Shown: positions 33,487 through 45,191 of the stretch, piece by piece
Layout of the letters: each line of letters starts with the position of its first letter
How positions within the stretch are numbered: position 1 is the stretch's first letter
From: Ancylobacter sp. Lp-2
Lineage (GTDB): Bacteria; Pseudomonadota; Alphaproteobacteria; Rhizobiales; Xanthobacteraceae
Length of the DNA stretch: 64,000 nt
Direction: 5' to 3'
Assembly: GCF_020523795.1 (NCBI RefSeq)
Contig: NZ_JAJALI010000001.1
Coordinates: forward strand, 248,001 to 312,000
Made by a program: the position numbers and the translations under genes
Notes under the pieces: generated by a model
The model's database searches: none
Told to the model about the DNA's origin: nothing
Seen by the model: only the letters and a program-made list of their open reading frames with translations

Positions 33487-34145
33487 GACGCCACCTCTTC
33501 GGTCCATGCGGCCCCGGGCGGGGTTCGCGCCGCATGCGCGCCGATGTCGAGCGATTCGCTCGGCCCGAGATCGAGCGGTGCATGGGTGGCCGCGACCAGC
33601 AGGCCACCTTTTTCGACGTGCGCGCGCGCGAGTGCCGCGAACAGCGCCTGTGCCCGCGCGTCGAGCGCGGTGGTCGGTTCGTCGAGGATCCACAATGGCC
33701 GCTCGGTCACCAGGAGGCGGGCGAGGGCGAGCCGGCGCTTCTGCCCCGCCGACAGCACGGCGACCGGCAGCCCGCCGAGGCCGCCGAGGCCGACCGCCTC
33801 CAGCGCGTCCTCGACCTTCAGCGCCGCGCCCTGGTCGACGCCGCCGAGCAGGTCGCGCCAGAAGCCGAGATTGGCGCTCGCGCTCAGCGCCAGCTTGTGG
33901 GCGTCGAGATGGCCGAGATAGTGCACTTGCTCACGATAGGCGTCCGGCTCCGGCGCGCCCTCCAGACGGATGGAGCCCGATACCGGCGAGGCCAGCCCCG
34001 CCAAAAGTCTTAGGAGCGAGGATTTGCCGGCGCCGTTCGGTCCGGTGACCACGAGCGCGCGCCCCGCCGGGACGGTGAAACCGAGGCCGCGAAACAGTTC
34101 GCGCGCGCCCCGCCGGCAGGCGACTTCCCTAACGACCAGCTGCAT
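33483..34145 (-). CDS. ccmA: Heme ABC exporter ATP-binding protein CcmA
   Basis: 220 residues. Walker A GPNGAGKS at 35-42, signature LSAGQKRR at 131-138, Walker B LWILDEP at 151-157, then THAPLDL. Powers the CcmAB step of cytochrome c maturation at the inner membrane. Divergent from acnA across 220 bp, a conserved arrangement in Hyphomicrobiales; that gap holds an AT-rich patch near 34230-34250, probably promoter. Confidence 0.95.
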   Translation of the reverse strand: MQLVVREVACRRGARELFRGLGFTVPAGRALVVTGPNGAGKSSLLRLLAGLASPVSGSIRLEGAPEPDAYREQVHYLGHLDAHKLALSASANLGFWRDLLGGVDQGAALKVEDALEAVGLGGLGGLPVAVLSAGQKRRLALARLLVTERPLWILDEPTTALDARAQALFAALARAHVEKGGLLVAATHAPLDLGPSESLDIGAHAARTPPGAAWTEEVAS

Positions 34146-34365
34146 CGACCGTCTCCGGAGCGGCCGTATCGCCCCCGCCTTGCACTATTTTGCGCTGCAC
34201 CCCGTCAGACCCCTAGGATCGTCGTTTGAAATCGCTCTATATAGAAAACTGAACGATGCGCCGTGGCCTCAGGCCGGGCCGCGCGAGCTATAGCCCGCGC
34301 AACCGCTTCCTGTCCAAGGTCGTAAAGAGCGTGTCGAGTCCACTCTTACCGAGGACCGGCCAACC

Positions 34366-37050
<2,685 letters not shown>

Positions 37051-37059
37051 ACGGCTGGC

Positions 37060-37075
37060 TGTTTCACGTGAAATG
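37060..37075. promoter_or_regulatory. parS-like site (ParB binding)
   Basis: TGTTTCACGTGAAATG matches 14 of 16 positions of the widely conserved chromosomal parS sequence TGTTTCACGTGAAACA, with the inner 12 bases TTTCACGTGAAA a perfect palindrome. It lies nine bases after the acnA stop and before the acnA terminator. I saw no second copy in the window and no parAB genes. If real it places this locus in the origin-proximal domain. Confidence 0.65.
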
Positions 37076-37077
37076 AG

Positions 37078-37100
37078 CGGCGCGGGGCATCCCCGCGCCG
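37078..37100 (+). terminator. Hairpin behind acnA
   Basis: Perfect ten-base stem CGGCGCGGGG/CCCCGCGCCG with a CAT loop, 27 bp after acnA. The downstream tract TCCGTGTTTCC is only weakly T-rich. Confidence 0.65.
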
Positions 37101-37334
37101 TCCGTGTTTCCGGGCTCCGCCCCGCTGGCGCGCCGCGGCGGCGGGGGCGGAGAGCGGCCGGTGTGTAAGCTGCCGGTTTGTGACCTTGCGGCAACTTCAC
37201 CCTTCCGTGCGCGAGCGACACTCCAATGTGACTGGCGGCCGGCGGTGGTGCGTCTTAAAGCCTAGCCGGTACCGTTTCGCTGCCCCACCTGCCGCCCCCG
37301 CCCGCCGGGACGAAGATGAGGAATTTCCGCGCCG

Positions 37335-38249
37335 ATGCCGTTCCCGTTCTCCGGCCCCGCCGGCCTTCTCGCCCGAGCCGCCTTCCCCCGCCTTGCGGGG
37401 TTGAGGGCGTATCTCGTGGAGCGGGATAGTGCGGGACGGAACATTCTCGAACGGACTATTCCGGGGCTCGACATCGGGAGCGCGGCGATCCGGGGGTTGG
37501 CGCTCGTCGGGCTGATCGCCGCGACCACCGCCCCCGCCCGCGCGCAGGACGCGGCGGCAGCGACTGCTACTCCGGCCGCCGCCGCGCCGATCCACGCGGT
37601 GACCAAACCCCGCGCGGTCGTCGAACTGTTCACCAGCCAGGGCTGCTCCGCCTGCCCGCCCGCCGACAAGTTGCTCGCTGAGATCGCCGACCGGCCGGAC
37701 GTGATCGCGCTCACCCTCGCCGTCGACTACTGGGACTATCTCGGCTGGAAGGACACGCTGGCCAAGCACGGCCACACCTCGCGCCAGAAGGCCTATGCCA
37801 AATTGCGCGGCGATTCCAAGATGTTCACCCCGCAGGCGGTGGTGAACGGCACCGCCATGGCGGTGGGGAACGACCGCTCGGCGCTGGAACAGACGCTCGC
37901 CACCTCCCGCGCGCCGGACGTGCCGGTGACGCTGAGCGTGCGCGACGGTAAGCTGCATGTCGCCGTCGGTCCCGGCAGCGGCGCCGGCGAGGTCTGGCTC
38001 TGCCCGGTCGCCAGCAAGGCCAAGGTGGATATCGGCCGCGGCGAGAATGAGGGCACCGAGATCACCTACCACAATGTGGTGCGCGGCTGGGTGAAGCTCG
38101 GCGACTGGACCGGCGCGCCCGCCAGTTTCGAGGCGCCGCTGCGCCGGCCCAACGATGTCGACATCGACGCGCTGGCGGTGCTGGTGCAGTCCGGCTCCTC
38201 CGCCGCGCCCGGCCCGATCCTCGGCGCCGCTCTCCAGCCGATTCCCTGA
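37335..38249 (+). CDS. DUF1223 domain protein, exported thioredoxin-like
   Basis: 304 residues from ATG 37335; GTG 37416 with GAGGG eight bases before it is a good alternative giving 277 residues. A hydrophobic segment IRGLALVGLIAATTAPARA ending near residue 70 is a signal peptide. The mature domain begins VVELFTSQGCSACPPADKLL with Cys104 and Cys107 (CSAC), the DUF1223 signature, which resembles a thioredoxin active site. The C-terminal half is beta-rich. Family function is unknown; a periplasmic redox role is plausible. Confidence 0.88.
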   Translation: MPFPFSGPAGLLARAAFPRLAGLRAYLVERDSAGRNILERTIPGLDIGSAAIRGLALVGLIAATTAPARAQDAAAATATPAAAAPIHAVTKPRAVVELFTSQGCSACPPADKLLAEIADRPDVIALTLAVDYWDYLGWKDTLAKHGHTSRQKAYAKLRGDSKMFTPQAVVNGTAMAVGNDRSALEQTLATSRAPDVPVTLSVRDGKLHVAVGPGSGAGEVWLCPVASKAKVDIGRGENEGTEITYHNVVRGWVKLGDWTGAPASFEAPLRRPNDVDIDALAVLVQSGSSAAPGPILGAALQPIP

Positions 38250-38291
38250 ACGATCCGCACGGACTGCCCGGCGATGCGCCGAACACCAGGC

Positions 38292-38322
38292 AAAAGAAAA
38301 GGCCGGCGTTGCGGCCAGCCTT
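38292..38322 (-). terminator. Terminator of the small RNA candidate
   Basis: Stem AAGGCUGGC/GCCGGCCUU with six-base loop on the minus strand followed by UUUUCUUUUG. On the plus strand the same DNA lacks a T-run and has a mismatch. Confidence 0.65.
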
Positions 38323-38456
38323 GGTCAGTCGATTGGGGATTGAACCTGAGTAGCGCCAGGCACGTTCCACGCGACGCCGCGGGGGGCTGGGGGGCTGGGA
38401 AACCGATGCGCTTCGCGGATCGGCCTGACGCTATGGTTAATCTTATCCACCCCCGG
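38292..38456 (-). ncRNA. Candidate structured small RNA, about 165 nt
   Basis: The 445-bp gap 38250-38694 has no ORF but folds strongly. On the minus strand an 11-bp stem pairs UAGCGUCAGGC (38433-38423) with GCCUGGCGCUA (38361-38351), extended by GAUU-AACC (38442-38435) with GGUU-C-AAUC (38346-38338), and inside are hairpins CCGAU/AUCGG and CGCG/CGCG plus a C-rich loop. A terminator with U-run follows. In both the main stem and the terminator the minus strand has a G-U pair where the plus strand would have a C-A mismatch, so the RNA is minus-strand. Size and rod shape would suit 6S RNA, but I cannot confirm that family. Confidence 0.5.
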
Positions 38457-38461
38457 CTTGG

Positions 38462-38481
38462 CGGCCGAAAGGCCGAATTTT
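38462..38481 (+). terminator. Small GAAA-loop hairpin with T-run
   Basis: CGGCC-GAAA-GGCCG followed by AATTTT. Could end transcripts coming from the DUF1223 gene or mark the upstream border of the minus-strand RNA. Confidence 0.4.
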
Positions 38482-38694
38482 GGCAAGCCTGTGGCCGTCG
38501 TTGACGAGGCCGTGAGAGGCGGAACCTCCTGCAGACGGGGGCTGGTATCCGGCCCCTCGCAAGGCCCCCTCCGCATCCGGGGGGCTTGTGGCCGCCGGAT
38601 GCAGAGGCGATCATGACAGATCGATGATGCGTCGCGGCCCGCCGGGGCGGCGGGCATCTCCAGCAAGGCTTCGGCAAGGTTTCGGGAGGTCCGC

Positions 38695-39060
38695 GTGGCG
38701 GATATCGAACCCATAGGATTGGCCGCCGGCGCGCGCGCCGACGACAAAGGCGGCCAGAAGGACAGCGTCGTCACCTTCGACCGGCACGAACTCGACCGCA
38801 TTCTCGGCCTCTACGGCCGCATGGTGGCGCTGGGCGAATGGCGAGACTATGCCATCGCCTTCACCCGCGACCGGGCGGTGTTCTCCATCTTCCGCCGCGC
38901 CGCCGAGGTGCCGATCTACCGGGTGGAGAAGGACCCGCGCCTTGCCCGCAAGCAGGGCGCCTACACGGTGGTGTCGCAGACCGGGCTCATCCTGAAGCGC
39001 GGACATGAGCTTGCCCGCGTGCTCGCGGTGTTGGAAAAGCCGCTGCGGGCGGTCAACTGA
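38695..39060 (+). CDS. DUF2794 domain protein
   Basis: 121 residues from GTG 38695, with GGGAGG five bases upstream. After a flexible N-terminus, VVTFDRHELDRILGLYGRMVALGEWRDYAI and the IYRVEKDPRLARKQGAYTVVSQTGLILKRG-type core (shown here in part) match the small alphaproteobacterial DUF2794 family. Cytosolic, function unknown. Followed by aguB after 45 bp. Confidence 0.88.
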   Translation: MADIEPIGLAAGARADDKGGQKDSVVTFDRHELDRILGLYGRMVALGEWRDYAIAFTRDRAVFSIFRRAAEVPIYRVEKDPRLARKQGAYTVVSQTGLILKRGHELARVLAVLEKPLRAVN

Positions 39061-39105
39061 GCCACAGCCGCCCCGATTCGGCTTCCCGCGCCACCGGAGT
39101 TCCCC

Positions 39106-39984
39106 ATGCGCCTCCTGACCCTCGCCGCCACCCAGATGCGCTGCGACTGGGACATTCCCGGCAATATCGCCCGCGCCGAGCGCCTGGTACGCGAGGCGGC
39201 CTCTCAGGGGGCGAAGCTGATCCTGCTGCAGGAGCTGTTCGAGACTCCGTATTTCTGCCAGGACCAGCTCCACGAATTCCTCGATCTCGCCGCCCCGGTC
39301 GAGGGCAACAAGCTGATCGCGCATTTCGCCGCGCTGGCCGCCGAGCTCGGCGTGGTGCTGCCGCTCTCCTTCTTCGAGCGCGCCGGGCCGGCCGCCTATA
39401 ACAGCCTCGCCATGATCGACGCCGACGGCACCGTGATGGGCATCTACCGCAAGAGCCACATTCCCGACGGACCGGGCTACACGGAGAAGTTCTACTTCTC
39501 GCCCGGCGATACCGGCTTCAAGGTGTGGGACACCGCGGTCGGGCGCGTCGGGGTCGGCATCTGCTGGGACCAGTGGTTCCCTGAATCGGCGCGTGTCATG
39601 GCGCTCAAGGGCGCCGAGGTGCTGCTCTACCCGACCGCCATCGGCTCCGAGCCGCAGGACCCCAGCCTCGATTCCGCCGCCCACTGGCAGCGGGTGATGC
39701 AGGGCCATGCCGGCGCCAACCTGATGCCGCTGGTCGCCTCCAACCGCATCGGCACCGAGCCTGGTCGTAACGGCACCGAAATTACCTTCTACGGCTCCTC
39801 CTTCATCGCCGGGCCGACCGGCGAGAAGGTGGCGGAGGCGAACCGCACCGACGAGAGCGTGCTGGTGGCGAGCTTCGACCTCGACGCCATCGCGCAGCAG
39901 CGCCGCTCATGGGGCGTGTTCCGCGACCGCCGGCCGGAGCTCTACGCGCCGATCCTCACCCTCGACGGCCACACCTCTCGCTGA
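39106..39984 (+). CDS. aguB: N-carbamoylputrescine amidase
   Basis: 292 residues, nitrilase superfamily. The catalytic triad is Glu43 ([13 protein letters not shown]), Lys116 ([12 protein letters not shown]) and Cys153 ([10 protein letters not shown]). It hydrolyses N-carbamoylputrescine to putrescine, CO2 and ammonia. Thirteen bp separate it from aguA, which makes its substrate. Start ATG 39106 follows CGGAG. Confidence 0.95.
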   Translation: MRLLTLAATQMRCDWDIPGNIARAERLVREAASQGAKLILLQELFETPYFCQDQLHEFLDLAAPVEGNKLIAHFAALAAELGVVLPLSFFERAGPAAYNSLAMIDADGTVMGIYRKSHIPDGPGYTEKFYFSPGDTGFKVWDTAVGRVGVGICWDQWFPESARVMALKGAEVLLYPTAIGSEPQDPSLDSAAHWQRVMQGHAGANLMPLVASNRIGTEPGRNGTEITFYGSSFIAGPTGEKVAEANRTDESVLVASFDLDAIAQQRRSWGVFRDRRPELYAPILTLDGHTSR

Positions 39985-39997
39985 AGACCGCACACCG

Positions 39998-41086
39998 ATG
40001 ACCGACACGCTCCCCAGCCTGCCCACCGCCGACGGCTTCCGCATGCCGGCCGAGTGGGAGCCGCATGACGGCACCTGGATGATCTGGCCGGAGCGGCCGG
40101 ACAATTGGCGCGAGGGCGCGGTACCGGCGCAGGCCGCCTTCGCGGCGGTGGCGAGCGCCATCGCCCGCTTCGAGCCGGTGAGCATGCTGGTCACCGCCGC
40201 GCAATGGCAGAACGCCCGCGCGCAGCTTCCCCGGCATATCCGCCTCGTCGAGGCTGCGAGCGACGACAGCTGGTGCCGCGACAGCGGGCCGACCTTCGTT
40301 AGCGACGCGCAGGGCCGGCTGCGCGGCGTCGATTGGGAGTTCAACGCCTGGGGCGGGCTCTATTCGCCCTATGATAATGACCGGCTGATCGCCGCCAAGG
40401 TGCTGGAGACCGAGCGCGCGCCGCGCTACGCCGCGCCGCTGGTGCTGGAGGGCGGCTCGATCCATGTCGATGGCGAGGGCACGCTGCTCACCACCGAGGA
40501 ATGCCTGCTCAACCCCAACCGCAATCCCGACCTCTCCCGCGAGGAGATCGAGCAGCACCTGAAGGACCATCTCGGCGTCTCGACCATCCTCTGGCTCGGT
40601 GCCGGGCTGGTGGACGACGAGACCTCCGGCCATATCGACAACATCGCCTGCTTCGTGCGGCCGGGCGTGGTGGCGCTGACCTGGTGCGACGACCCGGACG
40701 ACCCGCAATACGCCATCTCGCGCGACGCCTTCGACCGGCTGAACGGCGCGCGCGACGCCAAGGGCCGCGCCATCGAGGTGGTGAAGCTGCCGCTGCCCGG
40801 ACCGCTGTTCCGCACGCGGGAGGAGGCGATCGACCTCGCCTCCGGCGGCACCATGACCCGGCAAATCGGCGAGCGGCTCGGCGGCTCCTATGTCAATTTC
40901 TACGTCGGCAACGGCTTCGTGCTGATGCCCGCGCTCGACCCCGCCCATGACGGCGAGGCGGCGGAGATCCTCGCCCGGCTGTTCCCCGGCCGCGAGGTGG
41001 TGGCGCTGCCGACACGCGAGATCCTGCTCGGCGGCGGCAATATCCATTGCATAACCCAGCAGCAGCCGGCGGGAAGGCCGGGCTGA
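39998..41086 (+). CDS. aguA: Agmatine deiminase
   Basis: 362 residues, guanidine-modifying (pentein) fold. Motifs include [17 protein letters not shown] at the start, [28 protein letters not shown] and the nucleophile Cys351 in [14 protein letters not shown]. Converts agmatine to N-carbamoylputrescine; with aguB this forms the arginine decarboxylase route to putrescine. Confidence 0.95.
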   Translation: MTDTLPSLPTADGFRMPAEWEPHDGTWMIWPERPDNWREGAVPAQAAFAAVASAIARFEPVSMLVTAAQWQNARAQLPRHIRLVEAASDDSWCRDSGPTFVSDAQGRLRGVDWEFNAWGGLYSPYDNDRLIAAKVLETERAPRYAAPLVLEGGSIHVDGEGTLLTTEECLLNPNRNPDLSREEIEQHLKDHLGVSTILWLGAGLVDDETSGHIDNIACFVRPGVVALTWCDDPDDPQYAISRDAFDRLNGARDAKGRAIEVVKLPLPGPLFRTREEAIDLASGGTMTRQIGERLGGSYVNFYVGNGFVLMPALDPAHDGEAAEILARLFPGREVVALPTREILLGGGNIHCITQQQPAGRPG

Positions 41087-41151
41087 TCGGCAAGCGCCGA
41101 CTTTCCTCCGCTGGCGTGGACAGCTAGCGTGCGCCGGCTGGGGAGACACCG

Positions 41152-41811
41152 ATGACGCTGCCGACCGAACCGCCGGAGGCGAATGACGCCGCTGCGCCGA
41201 CCGGCGAACCTGCTGGGACGAGCGTGCCGCTGCTCGCGCCGACCTTGAGCCCGGCCGAGCTCGATACGCTGCTGCGGCACGCCCGGACGGCGCGGGGCAT
41301 CGTCGAATATGGCTGCGGCCATTCCACCGGCGAATTCGTCCGCCTCGGCGCGGCGCGCATTCTCAGCATCGATTCCGATCCGGCCTGGATCGAGCGGCTG
41401 CGGCTGGTGCCGGAGCTGGCCGGGGCGGAGGCCGAGGGGCGCCTCGGCTTCATCCATGTCGATCTCGGCCCGGTGAAGAACTGGGGCAAGCCGAAGGACC
41501 GCAGCCTGAAGCAGCGCTGGCCGGCCTATCCCCTGGCGCCTTGGGTGCGCGAGCCGGATTTCGCCCCCGATCTCGTCTTCGTCGACGGGCGCTTCCGCGT
41601 CGCCTCGATTCTCGCCGCGCTGCTGTTCGGCCCGCCCGGCGTCACCGTGGTGGCGCATGATTTCTGGAGCCGGCCGGAATATCACCCGGTGCTCGCCTTC
41701 GCCGAAGTGGTGGAGCGGGCGGAGACGCTGGCGGTGCTGCGCGCCGCGCCGGGCCTCGACCTCGCGGCGCTGGCGACCGCGCTGCGCCCGGCACTCGTCG
41801 AGCCGCGCTGA
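41152..41811 (+). CDS. Putative SAM-methyltransferase-fold protein
   Basis: 219 residues; ATG 41152. A flexible acidic N-terminus is followed by IVEYGCGHSTGEFVRLGAARILSIDSD, which looks like the glycine loop and acidic ribose ligand of a class I SAM fold, and LVFVDGRFRVASILAALLFGP, which resembles the VDG segment of sugar or antibiotic O-methyltransferases. Family uncertain. Stops just before the convergent CoA-transferase gene. Confidence 0.8.
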   Translation: MTLPTEPPEANDAAAPTGEPAGTSVPLLAPTLSPAELDTLLRHARTARGIVEYGCGHSTGEFVRLGAARILSIDSDPAWIERLRLVPELAGAEAEGRLGFIHVDLGPVKNWGKPKDRSLKQRWPAYPLAPWVREPDFAPDLVFVDGRFRVASILAALLFGPPGVTVVAHDFWSRPEYHPVLAFAEVVERAETLAVLRAAPGLDLAALATALRPALVEPR

Positions 41812-41830
41812 GACGCGGCTCGCGGCCCAC

Positions 41831-43027
41831 TCAGCCGATCACGCCGGCCTGCCTGAGCGAGGCGATCCGCTCCGGCGCGTAGCCCAGCGCCTCGGCCAGC
41901 ACGAGATCGGTGTGCTCGCCGAGCCCCGGCGGCACCGCGCGTACGGTAGGCGGCGCTTCCGACAGTCGCAGCGGGCTCGCCACCGAGCGGAACGTGCCGA
42001 TGGCCGGGTGCGGCGTCTCCACCACGCTGCCGCGCAGCTGCGCCGTCTCGCCGGCGAAGGCCTCCGACACCGTGTGCACCTTGCCGGCGGGAATGCCGAA
42101 GCGGTGCAGCTGATCGAGAATGTCGCCCAGCGCGAAGCCGGCGATCTTCGCCGAGAGCGGCGGCAGCAGCTCGGCCCGGTTTTCCGCCCGGCCGCGATTG
42201 GTGACGAAGCGGGGATCGGCGGCGAGCTCGGGCGCGCCGAGCACGTTGACGCACAGCCGGCGATACTGCTCGTCATTGCCGACCGCCAGCGCCAGGCGCC
42301 CGTCGCGGCAGGCGAAGATCTGGTAGGGCACGATGGAGGGATGCGCATTGCCGAAGCGCTTCGCCTCCGCCCCGGTGTTGAGATGCGCCGAGGCGACATT
42401 GGCGAGCAGGAACAGCGCCCCGTCCATCAGCGCGATGTCGATCGCCTGCCCCTGCCCGGTGCGCTCGCGCATATAGAGGGCGGCGAGGATCGCCTGCACC
42501 GCGTTCATGCCGGAGACGAGGTCGACGAAGGCGACGCCGAGCTTCATCGGCTCGCCCTCGGCCTCGCCGGTGATCGCCATGAAGCCGGATTCCGCCTGGA
42601 TGACGAAATCATAGCCGGGCCGGTCCTCCTGCGCGTGGCCGCGGCCATAGCCGGAGATCGAGCAATAGATCAGCCGCGGGTTGATCGCCTTGAGGTCGTC
42701 ATAGGTCAGGCGGAACTTGCGCAGGCTCGCCGGGCGGAAATTCTCGATGACGATGTCGGCCTGGCGCGCGAGGCCGATGACGATCTCCCGCCCCTCCGGC
42801 GTGGTGAGATCGACGGCGAGGCTCTTCTTGTTGCGGTTGGCGGCGAGATAATAGGTGGCGATGCCGCCGGCGGCGGGCGGGGCCCAGGTACGGGTGTCGT
42901 CGCCGGTGCCGGGATTCTCGACCTTCCACACCTCGGCGCCGAGATCGCCGAGCGTCATCGTCGCCCATGGCCCCGCGAGGACCCGCGACAGGTCGAGTAC
43001 CTTGATGCCGTCGAGCGCGCCTTGCAT
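41831..43027 (-). CDS. CaiB/BaiF (family III) CoA-transferase
   Basis: 398 residues from ATG 43027 with GAGGGG six bases before it; the frame open to 43159 is rejected. Family III signatures: DGIKVLDLSRVLAGPW at the start, VENPGTGDDTR, NRNKKSLAVDL, and Asp140 in RPGYDFVIQAESG as the expected acyl-anhydride residue. It transfers CoA between carboxylic acids, for example succinyl-CoA to a dicarboxylate. No metabolic partner lies next to it, so the acid is unknown. Confidence 0.92.
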   Translation of the reverse strand: MQGALDGIKVLDLSRVLAGPWATMTLGDLGAEVWKVENPGTGDDTRTWAPPAAGGIATYYLAANRNKKSLAVDLTTPEGREIVIGLARQADIVIENFRPASLRKFRLTYDDLKAINPRLIYCSISGYGRGHAQEDRPGYDFVIQAESGFMAITGEAEGEPMKLGVAFVDLVSGMNAVQAILAALYMRERTGQGQAIDIALMDGALFLLANVASAHLNTGAEAKRFGNAHPSIVPYQIFACRDGRLALAVGNDEQYRRLCVNVLGAPELAADPRFVTNRGRAENRAELLPPLSAKIAGFALGDILDQLHRFGIPAGKVHTVSEAFAGETAQLRGSVVETPHPAIGTFRSVASPLRLSEAPPTVRAVPPGLGEHTDLVLAEALGYAPERIASLRQAGVIG

Positions 43028-43188
43028 GGGAATCCCCTCGGTTTCGCGGGACGGCACATAGCGGTATCCGGCGCCACGGGGCAAGCGCCCGTCCAAAGGC
43101 GGAGACGCCACAGGCGCGAACGGACTTGCATCCGGCGGCCTTCCCAGCGTTATATTCATATGGATATAGCGATAGGAAGGTAACGACT

Positions 43189-43968
43189 ATGCGCGGCAGG
43201 CAGCGCGCGGACCGGCGGCGATCCGCCGTGGCGATCCGCCATGTGGCCTTCGAGGATCTCGGCAGCCTTGCCCGCACGCTCGACGCGCGCGGCTGGGCGG
43301 TGTCCTATTGCGAGGCAAGCACCGACCAGCTGTCGCATTATTCCATCCGCGACGCCGACCTCATCATCGTGCTCGACGGCCCGATCGGCCTCGGCGACCG
43401 GCGCGCCTTCCGCTTCCTCGACAGCGAGATGCACCTGATCGAGCGCCGGCTGGCGCGCGGGCTGCCGACGCTCGGCATCGGCCTCGGCGCGCAATTGATG
43501 GCGGCGGCGACCGGCGGGCGGGTCGAGGCCGGCGCGCCGACGCCGATCGGCTGGGGCGAGGTGTCGCTGACCCCCGAGGGCCGGCGCTCGGCGCTGGCGC
43601 CGCTCGGCCACCCCGGCGCCAAGGTGCTGCACTGGCGCGGCGACGGCATCGAGCTGCCGCCCGGTGCCCGCCGGCTCGCCTTCGACGCTCATCGCGAGAA
43701 CCAGGCCTTCGCCTGCGGCGAGGCCGGACTGGGGCTGCAATTCCATCTGGAGGCCGACCCGCGCGGGCTGGAGGAATGGTATGTCGGCCATGCGGTGGCG
43801 CTCGCCGCCGCCGGCATCGACGTGCGCCAGCTGCGCCGGCAGGGCCGAAACTGCGCAATGGCCGCCGGGGCGATGGCCGAGACGGTGTTCGGTGGCTGGC
43901 TCGACGCCCGCTTCCCCGAGGCGGCCGCGCCGGCCGGGCTCGGCCCGCTCGACCGGCTGTCGGCCTGA
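43189..43968 (+). CDS. Class I glutamine amidotransferase-like protein lacking the nucleophile
   Basis: 259 residues from ATG 43189 (AGGAAGG upstream). GATase fold with the LDGPIGLGD oxyanion region and His186/Glu188 in LQFHLEADP. The nucleophile elbow reads LGIGLGAQ at 95-102, where active enzymes have GICLGAQ, so Gly98 (codon GGC, 43480-43482) replaces Cys. Without it glutamine hydrolysis cannot occur in the usual way. The rest of the protein is intact and in frame. It may be a binding pseudoenzyme or a recent inactivating T-to-G change. Short AT-rich stretch TATATTCATATGGATATA lies upstream. Confidence 0.85.
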   Translation: MRGRQRADRRRSAVAIRHVAFEDLGSLARTLDARGWAVSYCEASTDQLSHYSIRDADLIIVLDGPIGLGDRRAFRFLDSEMHLIERRLARGLPTLGIGLGAQLMAAATGGRVEAGAPTPIGWGEVSLTPEGRRSALAPLGHPGAKVLHWRGDGIELPPGARRLAFDAHRENQAFACGEAGLGLQFHLEADPRGLEEWYVGHAVALAAAGIDVRQLRRQGRNCAMAAGAMAETVFGGWLDARFPEAAAPAGLGPLDRLSA

Positions 43969-44102
43969 GCCGCCTTCGAGCGGTATTGTCGGACCGGCGG
44001 GACGGGGTCTCGCGCCGCCGCCCGCAGTGTCGGTGCGATGATGGTTCGACAGTGCGATGGACGCTTGGCGAGCCGCGCCATCCGTTATAGATAGCTCCCC
44101 GC

Positions 44103-44189
44103 GCGGGCGTGGCGGAATTGGTAGACGCAGCGGACTCAAAATCCGCCGTCCTCACGGATATGTCGGTTCGAGTCCGACCGCCCGCACCA
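44103..44189 (+). tRNA. tRNA-Leu (anticodon CAA)
   Basis: Cloverleaf of 87 nt with acceptor GCGGGCG/CGCCCGC, D-arm with GGCGGAATTGGTAGACGC, anticodon stem GCGGA/TCCGC with loop CTCAAAA (anticodon CAA, reads UUG), a long variable arm typical of leucine tRNA, T-arm GGTTCGAGTCC and encoded CCA end. Confidence 0.96.
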
Positions 44190-44277
44190 GCCCTCGGCTA
44201 CATCGGCCAGCCGCGGCGCCACGCCTCTCCTCTCAGCCTGCCTCCCGCACGACCGGAGCACCGCGCGGATTGTGAGA

Positions 44278-44294
44278 GCATCCTGACAGGATGC
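44278..44294. promoter_or_regulatory. Perfect inverted repeat upstream of SDR gene
   Basis: GCATCCTG-A-CAGGATGC in the 228-bp gap between tRNA-Leu and the SDR gene; a related CTGACAGG recurs at 44302-44309. Either an operator for the SDR gene or a tRNA transcript-end hairpin; there is no T-run. Confidence 0.4.
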
Positions 44295-44417
44295 GCCGGA
44301 TCTGACAGGGAATACCGGAAGCTTCGATTTTATCTGCAATCCCAAGGCGATAGTCTTCCTCCTCCTCCGAGCGACGGCGCGTGACGCCGCGCGCCGGGCA
44401 GTACAGGAGAAGTCGCC

Positions 44418-45191
44418 ATGGCCGATCACCGCATCACCGGCAAGACCGTCATCATCGCCGGTGGCGCCAAGAACCTGGGCGGCCTCATCGCCCGCGATCT
44501 TGCCGCCCACGGCGCCGGGGCCGTCGCCATCCACTACAACAGCGCCGCCTCGAAGCCGGAGGCCGAGGCCACGGTGGCGGCAGTGAAGGCCGCGGGCGCC
44601 GAGGCCGTGGCGTTCCAGGCCGACCTCACCTCCGCCGGCGCGGTGGAGAAGCTGTTCGCCGACACCGTCGCCGCCATCGGCCGGCCCGACATCGCCATCA
44701 ACACCGTCGGCAAGGTGCTGAAGAAGCCGATGAGCGAGATCTCGGAAGCCGAGTATGACGAGATGACCGCCGTCAACGCCAAGACCGCCTTCTTCTTCCT
44801 CAAGGAGGCCGGCCGGCACGTGAACGACAACGGCAAGATCGTCACCCTCGTGACCTCGCTGCTCGGTGCCTACACGCCCTTCTACGCCGCCTATGCCGGC
44901 ACCAAGGCGCCGGTGGAGCACTTCACCCGCGCCGCTTCCAAGGAATTCGGCGCCCGCGGCATCTCGGTAACCGCGATCGGCCCCGGCCCGATGGACACCC
45001 CGTTCTTCTACCCGGCCGAGGGGGCCGAGGCGGTCGCCTATCACAAGACCGCAGCGGCACTGTCGGGCTTCTCCAAGACCGGGCTCACCGACATCGCGGA
45101 CATCGTGCCGTGGATCCGCCTTCTCGTCTCCGAGGGCTGGTGGATGACCGGCCAGACCATCCTCGTGAATGGCGGCTACACCACCAAGTAA
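44418..45191 (+). CDS. Short-chain dehydrogenase/reductase
   Basis: 257 residues. The coenzyme loop is AGGAKNLGG at 14-22, a variant of TGxxxGxG. Asn120 and the catalytic Ser147 / Tyr159 / Lys163 (YAGTK) are present, and the C-terminus ends with MTGQTILVNGGYTTK. NAD(P)-dependent oxidation or reduction of an unknown alcohol or ketone. ATG 44418 has AGGAG upstream. Stand-alone gene behind tRNA-Leu. Confidence 0.92.
   Translation: MADHRITGKTVIIAGGAKNLGGLIARDLAAHGAGAVAIHYNSAASKPEAEATVAAVKAAGAEAVAFQADLTSAGAVEKLFADTVAAIGRPDIAINTVGKVLKKPMSEISEAEYDEMTAVNAKTAFFFLKEAGRHVNDNGKIVTLVTSLLGAYTPFYAAYAGTKAPVEHFTRAASKEFGARGISVTAIGPGPMDTPFFYPAEGAEAVAYHKTAAALSGFSKTGLTDIADIVPWIRLLVSEGWWMTGQTILVNGGYTTK

Noticed and set aside
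38325-38350. GGTTCAATCCCC resembling a tRNA T-arm
   Set aside because: The flanks do not pair as a T-stem and no acceptor or anticodon arm follows; it belongs to the long hairpin.
38431-38442. TTAACCAT on the minus strand as a CtrA site
   Set aside because: It forms part of the outer stem of the small RNA structure, so its sequence is explained by pairing; there is no second half-site.
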